Source: Allosphingosinicella sp042666435 (GTDB taxonomy: Bacteria > Pseudomonadota > Alphaproteobacteria > Sphingomonadales > Sphingomonadaceae). Taken from it: a stretch of DNA of 64,000 bases. The notes under the pieces are model-generated. The model ran no database searches and had not been told where the DNA came from. It saw only the letters and a program-made list of their open reading frames with translations. The stretch is from contig NZ_JBHTDC010000001.1 in assembly GCF_042666435.1 (NCBI RefSeq), positions 558,001-622,000 of the forward strand, read 5' to 3'. This document shows positions 43,198-51,544 of this stretch, piece after piece. Position numbers and translations under genes: made by a program. Positions within the stretch are counted from its first letter, which is position 1, and the number at the start of each line of letters is the position of its first letter.

Positions 43198-44121
43198 ATG
43201 ATGCGTTGGTGGTCCAGTCTGCGAAGAGCGTCGGCGCGGCTCATATCGGCGGCGACGGCCGTCTCGCTCGCCGCCTGCGCGACCGCCCAGCCGCGGGCCG
43301 AGGCCGAGACGGCGGCGGCCGCTCCGGCCTTGTGGAAGCTCTCCGACGCGGACACGGCCATCTATCTGTTCGGCACCATCCACATCCTGCCCCGGGACGT
43401 GGAATGGCGGACGGCGGCGCTGGAGCGGGCGATCGCCCAATCGGACGAGCTGGTGCTGGAGACGGCGACCGGCACCGACCTCGGCAAGACCGGCCGGACG
43501 ATGATGGAGATGGCGCTCTCCCCCGGCCTGCCGCCGCTGATGCAGCGGGTGCCCGAGGAAAAGCGCGCGGCGCTGGCCAGGCTGATCGAGAGCGCCGGCA
43601 TATCCGGCCGCGCGCTCGACCGGATGGAGACCTGGGCGGCGGCGATGAGCCTGTTCGCCAGCAGCTTCCGGTCGATGGGCTTCGAGGCGGAAGCCGGCGT
43701 CGAGCAGGGCCTCGCGGCGCAGTTTCGCAAGGCCGACAAGCCGATGAGCGGGCTGGAGACGGTGGCCCAGCAATTCGGCTTCTTCGACACATTGTCCGAG
43801 GAATCGCAGCGCGCCTTCCTGGTCGGCTCGATCGACGATCCCGAGAAGGCCAAGGCGCAGTTCGAGGAGATGATGAAGGCCTGGGCGGCCGGCGACGTCG
43901 AGGCGATCGCCCGCACTTTCGACAGCGAGACCGGCCTGTCGCCGGAGTTGCGCGCGGTGCTGATGACCAACCGCAACCGCGCCTGGGCGGACTGGCTGGA
44001 GGCGCGGCTCGACACGCCGGGGACAGTGCTGGTCGCGGTCGGCGCGGGGCATCTGGCGGGCCGGGATTCGGTGCAGGCGATGCTGGAGGCGAAAGGGCTG
44101 AAGGCGGAGCGGGTGCAATGA
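43198..44121 (+). CDS. TraB/GumN-family lipoprotein
   Basis: 307 aa. The signal peptide ends in a lipobox (AVSLAACATAQ). The mature part has the family pattern WKLSDADTAIYLFGTIHILP, then DELVLETATG, and near the end LVAVGAGHLAGRDSVQAML, whose GTxH and GxxH residues are characteristic of TraB/GumN. Some relatives are proposed metalloproteases; the role here is unknown. Two ATG codons stand in tandem at 43198 and 43201, with a GGGAGA ribosome site. Confidence 0.85.
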   Translation: MMRWWSSLRRASARLISAATAVSLAACATAQPRAEAETAAAAPALWKLSDADTAIYLFGTIHILPRDVEWRTAALERAIAQSDELVLETATGTDLGKTGRTMMEMALSPGLPPLMQRVPEEKRAALARLIESAGISGRALDRMETWAAAMSLFASSFRSMGFEAEAGVEQGLAAQFRKADKPMSGLETVAQQFGFFDTLSEESQRAFLVGSIDDPEKAKAQFEEMMKAWAAGDVEAIARTFDSETGLSPELRAVLMTNRNRAWADWLEARLDTPGTVLVAVGAGHLAGRDSVQAMLEAKGLKAERVQ

Positions 44122-44240
44122 CCTCTCCCGTCCCTTGCCTCCGCGCCTCCCCTCGCTTATAGGCCGCCGCTTCCCCGTTCATGGTCATCCCTGGAGGCGT
44201 GCGCGGCGGATATTCGATTCATTGATTTAAGGATATTCAC

Positions 44241-44942
44241 ATGAGCGAACAGCTGACGCTGTCGGCCGAGACGCGCGAACGGGCAGGCAAGGGAGCCTCC
44301 CGCGCCATGCGTCGCGAAGGCCGCGTGCCCGCCGTCGTCTACGGCAACAAGGAAGAGCCCCTCGCCATCCATGTCGAGGAAAAGGCGCTGATGAAGATGC
44401 TCAATACCGGGCATTTCATGAATTCGGTGGTGATGGTCGACGTCGGCGGCAAGACCGCCCGCACGCTCCCCAAGGACGTGCAGTTCCATCCCGTCACCGA
44501 CCGGCCGCTGCACGTCGACTTCCTGCGCATCTCCGAGCATTCGACGGTCACCGTCGCGGTGCCGATCCGCTTCGTCAACGAGGAAGGCTCGCGCGGCATC
44601 AAGCGCGGCGGCGTGCTCAACACGGTTCGCCACGAGCTCGAGCTCACCTGCGACGCGTCGGACATGCCCGACGAGGTTGTGATCGACCTGGCCGGCCTCG
44701 ACATCGGCGATTCGATCCACATCTCGGCCGTCACCCTGCCCAAGGGGACCAAGTCCGCCATCGACGACCGCGACTTCACGATCGCGACGATCGTGCCCTC
44801 GTCCGGCATGAAGATGGAGACCGAGGACGCCGCGGCCGAAGCCGAAGCGGAAGCCGAGGCGCCCGAAGCCGACGAGGTTCCGACCGTGGGCGACGAAGCC
44901 GCCGAGGGCGAGGCCCCAGCCGGCGACAAGCCCGAGGCGTAG
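44241..44942 (+). CDS. rplY: 50S ribosomal protein L25/general stress protein Ctc
   Basis: Binds 5S rRNA in the large subunit. It is 233 aa, the long Ctc form. The L25 domain begins SEQLTLSAETRERAGKGASR and has VPAVVYGNKEEPLAIHVEE; the TL5/Ctc beta domain follows (VTVAVPIRFVNEEGSRG). The last 35 residues are almost all Glu, Ala, Asp and Pro, a common acidic tail in alphaproteobacteria. Followed by pth, a frequent gene pair. Confidence 0.95.
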   Translation: MSEQLTLSAETRERAGKGASRAMRREGRVPAVVYGNKEEPLAIHVEEKALMKMLNTGHFMNSVVMVDVGGKTARTLPKDVQFHPVTDRPLHVDFLRISEHSTVTVAVPIRFVNEEGSRGIKRGGVLNTVRHELELTCDASDMPDEVVIDLAGLDIGDSIHISAVTLPKGTKSAIDDRDFTIATIVPSSGMKMETEDAAAEAEAEAEAPEADEVPTVGDEAAEGEAPAGDKPEA

Positions 44943-44955
44943 AGAATTTCCGTGC

Positions 44956-45035
44956 CGTCATTCCAGCGAAAGCTGGAATCTCTCTTTCCTTTCCTGAAGA
45001 GAAGAAGGGAGATGCCAGCCTCCGCTGGCATGACG
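44956..45035. repeat. Palindromic repeat between rplY and pth
   Basis: Outer arms 44956-44982 and 45009-45035 (27 nt) pair through cgtcat and atgacg; each also holds its own small hairpin such as ccagcgaaagctgg. A related element lies at 50402-50482. It is read in frame with pth upstream of the chosen pth start. Confidence 0.88.
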
Positions 45036-45062
45036 GCGGGGGAGATTGGCGGCTTCGAACCG

Positions 45063-45632
45063 ATGCAGATCTGGGTGGGCCTCGGCAATCCGGGCGCGCA
45101 ATATGCGATGCACCGGCACAATGTCGGCTTCATGGCGGTGGACGCCATCGCCGAGACGCACGATTTCGACCCGCCGAAGAAGAGCTTTTCGGGCTGGGCG
45201 CGGCAGGGCCGGATCGGCGGCACGCGCGTGCTGCTGCTGAAGCCCGCCACCTTCATGAACGACAGCGGCCGCTCCGTCCGCGCGGCGATGGACTTCTTCA
45301 AGAAGGACCTGGCCGACGTCACCATCTTCCACGACGAGCTCGACCTCGCCCCCTTCAAGGTCAAGGTGAAGACCGGCGGCGGCACCGCCGGCCATAACGG
45401 CCTGCGCTCCACCGAAGCCCATGTCGGCAACGCCTTCCGCCGCGTCCGCATCGGCATCGGCCATCCCGGGCACAAGGACCGGGTGACCAAATATGTGCTC
45501 GGCAATTACGCCAAGACGGAGATGGACGACCTCTCCGACCTGCTCGGCGCCCTTGCCGCCGAGGCGGAGTGGCTCGCCAGGGGCGACGATGCGCGGTTCA
45601 TGAGCGAAGTGGCGCTGCGCCTGCGGGATTGA
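45063..45632 (+). CDS. pth: Peptidyl-tRNA hydrolase
   Basis: Recycles tRNA by cleaving peptidyl-tRNA. It is 189 aa from ATG 45063 (MQIWVGLGNPGAQYAMHRHNVGF, with the catalytic His in RHNVGF). KPATFMNDSG, FHDELDLAPFKVKVK and GGGTAGHNGLRS are all present. The frame is open for 37 further codons upstream, but that part is the translation of the palindromic repeat (PSFQRKLESLFPF), so the shorter start is preferred. It lies 120 nt after rplY. Confidence 0.96.
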   Translation: MQIWVGLGNPGAQYAMHRHNVGFMAVDAIAETHDFDPPKKSFSGWARQGRIGGTRVLLLKPATFMNDSGRSVRAAMDFFKKDLADVTIFHDELDLAPFKVKVKTGGGTAGHNGLRSTEAHVGNAFRRVRIGIGHPGHKDRVTKYVLGNYAKTEMDDLSDLLGALAAEAEWLARGDDARFMSEVALRLRD

Positions 45633-45643
45633 TAGGAAGGCCG

Positions 45644-46018
45644 ATGAAGCTCAACCAGGTGACCGTCGGCACGACCGATTATGCCGCGTCGGTCGATTTC
45701 TACACCCGGCTCGGCCTCACCCAGATCGTCGACTCCCCTCCGCGCTACGCCCGGTTCGAGACTCCGAACGGCGAGACTCTCTCGATCCACCGGGTCGACG
45801 CGGTGGCGAGCAGCACGATCATCTATTTCGAGGTGGACGACGTCGATGCGTTCGTGGCGGGGCTGGACCTGCCGCTCGCGCACCCGCCGGCCGACCAGCC
45901 TTGGCTGTGGCGCGAGGCACGGCTCGTCGATCCTTCGGGAAACGAAATATGCCTCTACCATGCCGGCGAGAACCGCCGCTTCCCGCCCTGGCGGATCAAG
46001 GCGCCGCCGTCGCCCTGA
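45644..46018 (+). CDS. VOC/glyoxalase-superfamily protein
   Basis: 124 aa single VOC unit: LNQVTVGTTDYAASVDFYT at the N-terminus, GETLSIHRVD, IIYFEVDDVDAF and LVDPSGNEICLYHAGENRR near the end. The His and Glu residues at expected metal positions are present. Function within this broad family (glyoxalase, dioxygenase or resistance protein) cannot be assigned. AGGAAGG precedes the ATG, and it lies 11 nt after pth. Confidence 0.85.
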   Translation: MKLNQVTVGTTDYAASVDFYTRLGLTQIVDSPPRYARFETPNGETLSIHRVDAVASSTIIYFEVDDVDAFVAGLDLPLAHPPADQPWLWREARLVDPSGNEICLYHAGENRRFPPWRIKAPPSP

Positions 46019-46222
46019 ACCGCCGTCCGCCTATCCAGGCCAGGCGTCCGGAGGCGGACAAAAGCTGCGCGTTTCCGAACAATCGACGCGACCCGGCGAA
46101 AGAGCCTTGGCCGGCGCTGACTAGACAATCCAACAGCTTAGCCTTCCCCGAGTGTCTGGCATGACTAATGCAGCAACACAGTCGGGCGACCGGAGAGGCC
46201 GGTCGCGCGGAGTGCCCTGCTT

Positions 46223-47287
46223 ATGCCGCCGGCGAAGACCCCCGAAGCCCCTTCGCTCCCCGCTTTTCTCCTCCACCGCGTCGATCCCGTCGAAAGCCGG
46301 CTGACCTACCTGCCGACCTCGTCCGGCATCCTGCGCGCGGCGAGCTTCGTCGACGGCCGGACCCCGCTCGCCACCGGCCGTCCGATCACGCGCCGCATAG
46401 ACGACGTGCTGCGCGCGCTGGAGCCGGTGCCCGCGCCGAGGCGGCGGTTCATCTTCCACGGCGCCTTTGGCGGCTCGACCTTGCTCTCTCGCCTCCTCGA
46501 CTGCCCCGGCAAGACGTTGGCGGTGCGCGAGCCCAACAGCCTGGTCGACATCGCCGACTGGGTGGTCTCGGGCGCGCGTTCCGACCAGGGTGACAGCCGG
46601 ACCCGGCAGCTCGTCCGCCTCGCCTGCGCCAACCTCTTCGCGTCGCCCCCGGGGAGCGAGACGATCGTGGTCAAGCCGAGCAACTGGGCGAATAACCTGC
46701 TGCCGGCTTTGTGCGATCCCGATTCAGAGGCGGTGTTCGTGACGATGCGGCCGCGCGCGTTCCTCCGCGCGGTTTTCCGGGGCGGACGGGAACGGCTCGC
46801 CTTCGCGGCGCGGGCTACGGCGCATCTGGCGGCCGGCCATGCCGGCGACGTATCGCTGCTCGGCGCGGCGGCCGGGGCCTCGCGCCACCCGCTCGACCAG
46901 GTCGCGCATTTCGCGGCCTTGCTCCATCATTTGCAATTGCGCCGGTTCGATCGGGCGATGCGGCTGCGCGACTGGGACCGCGACCGGATCATCTCCTACG
47001 AGGAGCTGGCGGCGTCGCCGCTCGCTGCGGCCGGGATCGCCAATCGCGCGCTCGGGCTCGGGCTGTCCCTGGAGGATCTGTCGCGCAGCGTGGCCGAAAA
47101 GCGCAAGATGCACGCCAAGGACGGCTCGGCCGTGTTCGAGCCGGCGGATTCGCGGCAGCGCGACGAGGCGGTCGAAGCGCATCATGGCGACCGCATCGAC
47201 CGGGCGCTGGCCTGGTATCGCGATTGCCTGCCGGATGTCGCCTTGCCGGGCGACACCGGCGCGGCGGCGAGGGCCGCGTCGGCTTAG
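46223..47287 (+). CDS. Sulfotransferase-like P-loop protein
   Basis: 354 aa with no signal peptide. Residues about 76-95 read FIFHGAFGGSTLLSRLLDCPG, a P-loop-like strand-loop-helix as in sulfotransferases that bind PAPS, and LAVREPNSLVDIADW follows. IVVKPSNWANNLLPAL and VFVTMRPRAFLRAVFRG fit the 3'-phosphate-binding region. The C-terminal third is helical. Acceptor substrate unknown. It starts 204 nt after the VOC gene; that gap shows nothing recognisable. Confidence 0.7.
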   Translation: MPPAKTPEAPSLPAFLLHRVDPVESRLTYLPTSSGILRAASFVDGRTPLATGRPITRRIDDVLRALEPVPAPRRRFIFHGAFGGSTLLSRLLDCPGKTLAVREPNSLVDIADWVVSGARSDQGDSRTRQLVRLACANLFASPPGSETIVVKPSNWANNLLPALCDPDSEAVFVTMRPRAFLRAVFRGGRERLAFAARATAHLAAGHAGDVSLLGAAAGASRHPLDQVAHFAALLHHLQLRRFDRAMRLRDWDRDRIISYEELAASPLAAAGIANRALGLGLSLEDLSRSVAEKRKMHAKDGSAVFEPADSRQRDEAVEAHHGDRIDRALAWYRDCLPDVALPGDTGAAARAASA

Positions 47288-47310
47288 CGGGAGGCCGCGC
47301 ATTGAACCCC

Positions 47311-47943
47311 CTACTCCGCCCGCGCCGCGCTCACGATGCGCACCGGGCTCGCCAGCATCTGCCCCTTCATCACCCCCTCGCCCTCGGTCGGCGATGTCGG
47401 CGCGGCGAGGATGCGGCGGACGACGTCCATGCCCTCGACGACGCGGCCGAACACCGCGAACCCCTGATTGTCGCCGGGCTGCGCCGGGTCCGCGTCCATC
47501 GATTCGAGATCGCCGATGGTGATGAAGAAATCGGCATCGGCCGTGCCGGGCGCATAGCGCGCCATCGAGATCGCGCCATCGACATGGCTGAGACCGGTCT
47601 TAGACGTCGGCTCGTGCGCGATCGGCGGCAGCACGCGCGCCGCATCCCCTTTCGCGCCGCCCTGGATCAGGCCATAGCCCTCGCCTATTTTGGTGGCGCG
47701 GTAGAAGGCGATGCCGTCGAACCTTTTCTCGTCGACGTAGCGCAGGAAATTCGCGGTCGTGACCGGCGCCCGCTCCTTCTCCAACTCCAGCACGATCGGC
47801 CCGAGGCTGGTCTGAAGCGCGACGCGGACGGTGGTGGGTTTGGGCGCCGGCGCGGGAGCATCTGGAAGAGGTGGTGACGCCTGCGCGTGGCCAGCGGACA
47901 GCGAGAGTCCCATTAATGCGAGAACGGCGAATCGGAAGAGCAT
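47311..47943 (-). CDS. Periplasmic peptidylprolyl isomerase, cyclophilin type
   Basis: 210 aa. A signal peptide (MLFRFAVLALMGLSLSAGHAQA) is followed by a cyclophilin domain: VALQTSLGPIVLELEKERAP, FDGIAFYRATKIGEGYGLIQ and GFAVFGRVVEGMDVVRRIL. The catalytic arginine and following phenylalanine are weakly conserved (YRATK instead of FHRVI), so activity may be reduced. Start ATG 47943; the frame extends upstream without a signal. It converges with the sulfotransferase-like gene. Confidence 0.88.
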   Translation of the reverse strand: MLFRFAVLALMGLSLSAGHAQASPPLPDAPAPAPKPTTVRVALQTSLGPIVLELEKERAPVTTANFLRYVDEKRFDGIAFYRATKIGEGYGLIQGGAKGDAARVLPPIAHEPTSKTGLSHVDGAISMARYAPGTADADFFITIGDLESMDADPAQPGDNQGFAVFGRVVEGMDVVRRILAAPTSPTEGEGVMKGQMLASPVRIVSAARAE

Positions 47944-48034
47944 GCGGTCTATACTAGCGGCTGTTCCTGCCGTGCGCGCAATCCATTGTGGATATGGCGA
48001 GCGTTCGCTACCTGCACCTGTTCTCGGGGAAGCC

Positions 48035-48415
48035 ATGATGCTACGATCATTCAGAGTTTTGCTGGTTTCGCTGTCGATCCTGTCGGCCGTTCCGGCTGGT
48101 GCGCAAACGAGCTATTCTCTCGACCCGGACATTTCTTGGGATGTGCGCTGTTTTCTACTGGCTAGTCAGCTAGCCAATGATTCCGATCCGCAGGTGAAGG
48201 AACGCGCCCGCCGCATCGCGCCATTCTTTTTTGGCCGGTTGACGGCGCGCGCGGATTCTCATGCGGACTTGGTTAAACGCGTCCTGGAAGCTTCGAAGGA
48301 TATGGCGGGCAAGCGAATTGAGCCTGTCGAGGTCAATTCTTGCGGGGCCTTCGTTGCCGGCGTTACCAAGCACCTTGCCATAGAGACGGACAGGCAGAAA
48401 ACCGGCGCTGAATAG
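48035..48415 (+). CDS. Small exported protein of unknown function
   Basis: 126 aa. A likely signal peptide (MLRSFRVLLVSLSILSAVPAGAQ) is followed by a mostly helical mature part with two cysteines (DVRCFLLASQLANDS and VNSCGAFVAGV), which may form a disulfide. Codon use is more AT-rich than in the neighbours. Two ATG codons stand in tandem (48035, 48038). No family recognised. Divergent from the cyclophilin gene and convergent with the glutathione transferase gene. Confidence 0.65.
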   Translation: MMLRSFRVLLVSLSILSAVPAGAQTSYSLDPDISWDVRCFLLASQLANDSDPQVKERARRIAPFFFGRLTARADSHADLVKRVLEASKDMAGKRIEPVEVNSCGAFVAGVTKHLAIETDRQKTGAE

Positions 48416-48421
48416 GCCCTC

Positions 48422-49126
48422 TCAAGGCTTCTTCGGAATCTCCAGCCCCCTCTGCACCGCCGGCCGCGCGAGGCCGCGTTCCAGCCAGGCGGGGACGTTT
48501 CTGAGCTCGTCATACTCAACTAGGCCCCCGGCTTCGTAGAAGCCGATCAGGTTCCGCACCCAGCCCAAGGTGGCGATGTCGGCGATGGTGTAGTCGTCGC
48601 CCATCAGCCAGTCGCGGCCTTCGAGACGGGTTTCGAGGACGCCGAGGAGACGCTTGCTCTCGTTGACGTAGCGGTCGCGGGGTCGCTTGTCGTCGTACTC
48701 GCGGCCGGCGAATTTGTGGAAGAAGCCGACCTGGCCGAACATCGGGCCGATCGCGGCCATCTGGAACATCACCCACTGGATCGTCTCGTAGCGCCGCGCC
48801 GGATCGGCGGGGAGGAAGCGATCCGTCTTCTCGGCGAGGTAGAGGAGGATCGCGCCGGATTCGAACAGGGCCAGCGGCCGGCCGCCCGGGCCGTCGGGGT
48901 CTATGATCGCGGGGATCTTGCCATTGGGGTTGAGCGAGAGGAATTCAGGGGTCCAGGTCTCGTTCTCGCCGATGTCGACGAGGTGGGGTTCGTAGGGCAG
49001 CCCCGTCTCCTCCAGCATGATCGAGACTTTGACGCCGTTGGGCGTGTTCAGCGAATAAAGCTGGAGGCGCTCGGGGTGCCGGGCGGGCCAGCGGGCGGTG
49101 ATCGGGAAGTCGGAAAGGTCGGGCAT
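48422..49126 (-). CDS. Glutathione S-transferase, YfcG/YghU-like
   Basis: 234 aa. The N-terminal thioredoxin fold has LYSLNTPNGVKVSIMLEE, where Thr and Asn replace the usual catalytic Ser or Cys as in YfcG and YghU. NPNGKIPAIIDPDG and LFESGAILLYLAEKT follow. The C-terminal helical domain has QMAAIGPMFGQVGFF and WLMGDDYTIADIATLGW. Proteins of this group act as glutathione-dependent disulfide reductases. Confidence 0.9.
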   Translation of the reverse strand: MPDLSDFPITARWPARHPERLQLYSLNTPNGVKVSIMLEETGLPYEPHLVDIGENETWTPEFLSLNPNGKIPAIIDPDGPGGRPLALFESGAILLYLAEKTDRFLPADPARRYETIQWVMFQMAAIGPMFGQVGFFHKFAGREYDDKRPRDRYVNESKRLLGVLETRLEGRDWLMGDDYTIADIATLGWVRNLIGFYEAGGLVEYDELRNVPAWLERGLARPAVQRGLEIPKKP

Positions 49127-49178
49127 GGGGTCGAACTAGTACCGGCAATCGAGATTGTGAAGGGCAATGGCCTTTCTC

Positions 49179-49262
49179 CGTCACCCTGAACTTGTTTCAG
49201 GGTCCAATTTCGAGCATCGCGGCCCGCGACAAGATGGATGCTGAAACAAGTTCAGCATGACG
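49179..49262. repeat. Palindromic repeat upstream of ychF
   Basis: Outer arms 49179-49205 and 49236-49262 (27 nt) contain ctgaacttgtttcag and ctgaaacaagttcag. The inner part carries a small cgcggcccgcg hairpin. It ends 13 nt before the ychF ATG, so the ychF ribosome site lies right beside a hairpin. Confidence 0.88.
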
Positions 49263-49275
49263 AAGTGGAGCACCA

Positions 49276-50376
49276 ATGGGTTTTCGTTGCGGTATCGTCG
49301 GGCTGCCGAATGTCGGCAAGTCCACCCTGTTCAACGCGCTGACCGAGACGGCGGCGGCGCAGGCGGCCAATTATCCGTTCTGCACGATCGAGCCCAATGT
49401 CGGCCGGGTCGCGGTGCCGGACCCGAGGCTCCAGACGATCGCCAGGATCGGCAAATCGGCCAACATCATCGAGACCCAGCTCGAATTCGTCGACATTGCC
49501 GGGCTGGTGCGCGGCGCGTCGACCGGCGAAGGGCTCGGCAACCAGTTCCTGGGCAACATCCGCGAGGTCGACGCGATCGTCCACGTGCTGCGCTGCTTCA
49601 CCGAGGGCGACGTCACCCATGTCGAGAACAAGGTCGATCCGATCGCCGATGCGGAAACGGTCGAGACCGAATTGATGCTCGCCGACCTCGAAAGCCTGGA
49701 GAAGCGCGTGCCGGCGGCGGCCAAGAAGGCGGCGCAGGGCGACAAGGAGGCGAAGGTGCAGGCAAGCGTGCTCGGCAAGGCGCTGGCGTTGCTGCGCGAC
49801 AGCAAGCCCGCGCGGCTGACCGAGCCGGCCGACGAGGAGGAGAAGCGCGCGCTCGATCAGGCGCAGCTGCTGACCGCCAAGCCGGTCCTTTACGTCTGCA
49901 ACGTCGACGAGGGCGATGCGGCGAGCGGCAACGCGATGAGCGCGCGGGTGTTCGAGCGCGCCGCGGCGGAGGGCGCGAAGGCGGTCGTGATCTCGGCGGC
50001 GATCGAGGCCGAGATCGCGATGATGGCGCCCGAAGACCGCGCCGACTTCCTGTCCGACCTGGGTCTTGAGGAAACCGGTCTAGGCCGCATCATCCGCGCC
50101 GGCTATGATCTGCTCCACCTCATCACCTTCTTCACCGTCGGCCCCAAGGAAGCACGCGCCTGGACGGTCGAAAAGGGATCGAAGGCCCCCCAGGCGGCGG
50201 GCGAAATCCACAGCGATTTCGAACGCGGCTTCATCCGCGCCGAGACCATCGCCTATGACGATTTCGTGGCGTGCGGCGGCGAGAGCGGCGCGCGCGACGC
50301 CGGCAAGCTCCGGTCCGAAGGCAAGGACTATGTGACCAAGGACGGCGACGTGATGCTGTTCCGGTTCAACGTGTAA
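49276..50376 (+). CDS. ychF: Ribosome-associated GTPase/ATPase YchF
   Basis: 366 aa OBG-family P-loop NTPase. G1 is VGLPNVGKSTLFNAL, G3 is VDIAGLVRGASTGEGLGNQF, and the altered G4, YVCNVDEGDAA, fits the ATP preference of YchF. A coiled-coil insert lies near residues 130-200. The C-terminal TGS domain begins near LITFFTVGPKEARAW and ends with KDGDVMLFRFNV. YchF binds ribosomes and affects stress tolerance in other bacteria. Confidence 0.96.
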   Translation: MGFRCGIVGLPNVGKSTLFNALTETAAAQAANYPFCTIEPNVGRVAVPDPRLQTIARIGKSANIIETQLEFVDIAGLVRGASTGEGLGNQFLGNIREVDAIVHVLRCFTEGDVTHVENKVDPIADAETVETELMLADLESLEKRVPAAAKKAAQGDKEAKVQASVLGKALALLRDSKPARLTEPADEEEKRALDQAQLLTAKPVLYVCNVDEGDAASGNAMSARVFERAAAEGAKAVVISAAIEAEIAMMAPEDRADFLSDLGLEETGLGRIIRAGYDLLHLITFFTVGPKEARAWTVEKGSKAPQAAGEIHSDFERGFIRAETIAYDDFVACGGESGARDAGKLRSEGKDYVTKDGDVMLFRFNV

Positions 50377-50401
50377 GGCGAAACCGAGCGGAATCACCCC
50401 T

Positions 50402-50482
50402 CGTCATTCCAGCGAAAGCTGGAATCTCCCTACCGTTGATCCCACAAGACAACCGAGATTCCCGCTTTCGCGGGGAATGACG
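50402..50482. repeat. Palindromic repeat between ychF and MaoC-like gene
   Basis: Outer arms 50402-50428 and 50455-50482 match through cgtcattcc and ggaatgacg. The left arm is identical to the left arm at 44956-44982; the right arms differ. It nearly fills the gap between the two genes and ends 12 nt before the next ATG. Confidence 0.88.
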
Positions 50483-50494
50483 GGAGCAGCATAA

Positions 50495-50941
50495 ATGATC
50501 TATCTCGAAGACTTGGAAGTCGGCCGGAAGGCGTCGTTCGGCTCCTATCATGTCACGCGCGAGGAGGTGCTGGCATTCGCGCGCCAATATGACGCGCAGC
50601 CCTTCCACCTCTCCGACGAGGCGGCGGCCCAGACGCATTTCGGGCGGATCGCCGCATCCGGCTGGCATACCTGCGCGATGACCATGGCGATGATCGTCGA
50701 GAATCTCGGCGCCGAGCCGCAGGCCGGCCTGGGCTCGCCCGGCGTGGACGAGCTCCGCTGGCTTAAGCCGGTCTATCCCGGCGACACTTTGCGCGTCGAG
50801 AGCGAGATCGCGGAGGTGACGCCGTCCCGCAGCAAGCCCGACATCGGATCGTTCCGAACCCTGGTCACCGTGTTCAACCAGGACGACGTGGCCGTCCTCA
50901 CCTTCACCTCGATCGTGCTGATGCGGCGGCGTCCGGCTTAA
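50495..50941 (+). CDS. MaoC-like (R)-specific enoyl-CoA hydratase-type protein
   Basis: 148 aa hot-dog fold protein. Typical elements are LEVGRKASFGSYHVTREEVL, FARQYDAQPFHLSDEAA (the Asp/His pair of the hydratase motif), GRIAASGWHTCAMTM and LRWLKPVYPGDTLRVES. It probably hydrates an enoyl thioester, but which acyl chain is unknown. Its stop overlaps the stop of the opposing lipoprotein gene by 4 nt. Confidence 0.85.
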   Translation: MIYLEDLEVGRKASFGSYHVTREEVLAFARQYDAQPFHLSDEAAAQTHFGRIAASGWHTCAMTMAMIVENLGAEPQAGLGSPGVDELRWLKPVYPGDTLRVESEIAEVTPSRSKPDIGSFRTLVTVFNQDDVAVLTFTSIVLMRRRPA

Positions 50942-51408
50942 TCGCGGCGGTCGCGGCGATCCTCGCGGCGATCACGGCGCAATTCACGTCGATCCTCGCG
51001 GCGGTCCTGTCGGAAATCGCGCCGGTCGCCGCGCCGGTCCTGGCGGAAGTCCCGCCGATCCCGCCGGAAGTCGCGCCATTCGGCCCGGCGCTCGCCGCGC
51101 CAGGAGCCGCGCCGGCCTTCCCAATAGCGGCGGTGGCCGTCGTTCCAGCGGTGGCGGCGGCCGCCTCGGTCGTAGACGTAGACGCCGATGCCGGGATAAT
51201 AATAATTGTCGTACCAGCCATAATAAGACGGCGCGCCATAGCCGTAGCCATAATCGCCATAGCCATATCCACCGAAATAGGGGTCGTAATAGCCGGCGCT
51301 GCCGTAGCCGACGGACAGGCCGCCATAGCCGTAGCCGTCGTCATAGGTGCAGGCGCTGAGGCCCAAAGTGGCGGCGGCGGCGAGGACGAGTGTGCGGGGC
51401 ACGGACAT
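50938..51408 (-). CDS. Lipoprotein with Tyr/Gly-rich and Arg/Asp-repeat regions
   Basis: 156 aa in three parts. The signal peptide ends in a lipobox (AATLGLSACTYDD). Residues 21-75 are almost entirely Gly and Tyr (GYGYGGLSVGYG, YGYGDYGYGYGAPSYYGW). Residues about 100-156 repeat Arg with Asp, Glu or Phe (RDFRQDRRGDRRDF, REDRRELRRDRR). The tail is strongly charged and could bind nucleic acid, lipopolysaccharide or cell wall. The composition argues against a compact fold. No domain recognised. Confidence 0.75.
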   Translation of the reverse strand: MSVPRTLVLAAAATLGLSACTYDDGYGYGGLSVGYGSAGYYDPYFGGYGYGDYGYGYGAPSYYGWYDNYYYPGIGVYVYDRGGRRHRWNDGHRRYWEGRRGSWRGERRAEWRDFRRDRRDFRQDRRGDRRDFRQDRREDRRELRRDRREDRRDRRD

Positions 51409-51544
51409 GGGCGACTCTCCCGAATGGATCCTGGGAATGCGGGGAGACTCCGTCCGAAAGGTTGAACGGGGTCTGAACCTTCAACCCGCTGTAAACGCGT
51501 CGGCGGCGGCGCAAGTTCCTGGGGCGGAACAATTGCGGCCGCGC

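Noticed and set aside
50941..51060. Closely spaced short repeats that look at first like a CRISPR array
   Set aside because: The units are irregular Arg/Asp codon repeats within the lipoprotein gene; there are no unique spacers of constant length and no cas genes.
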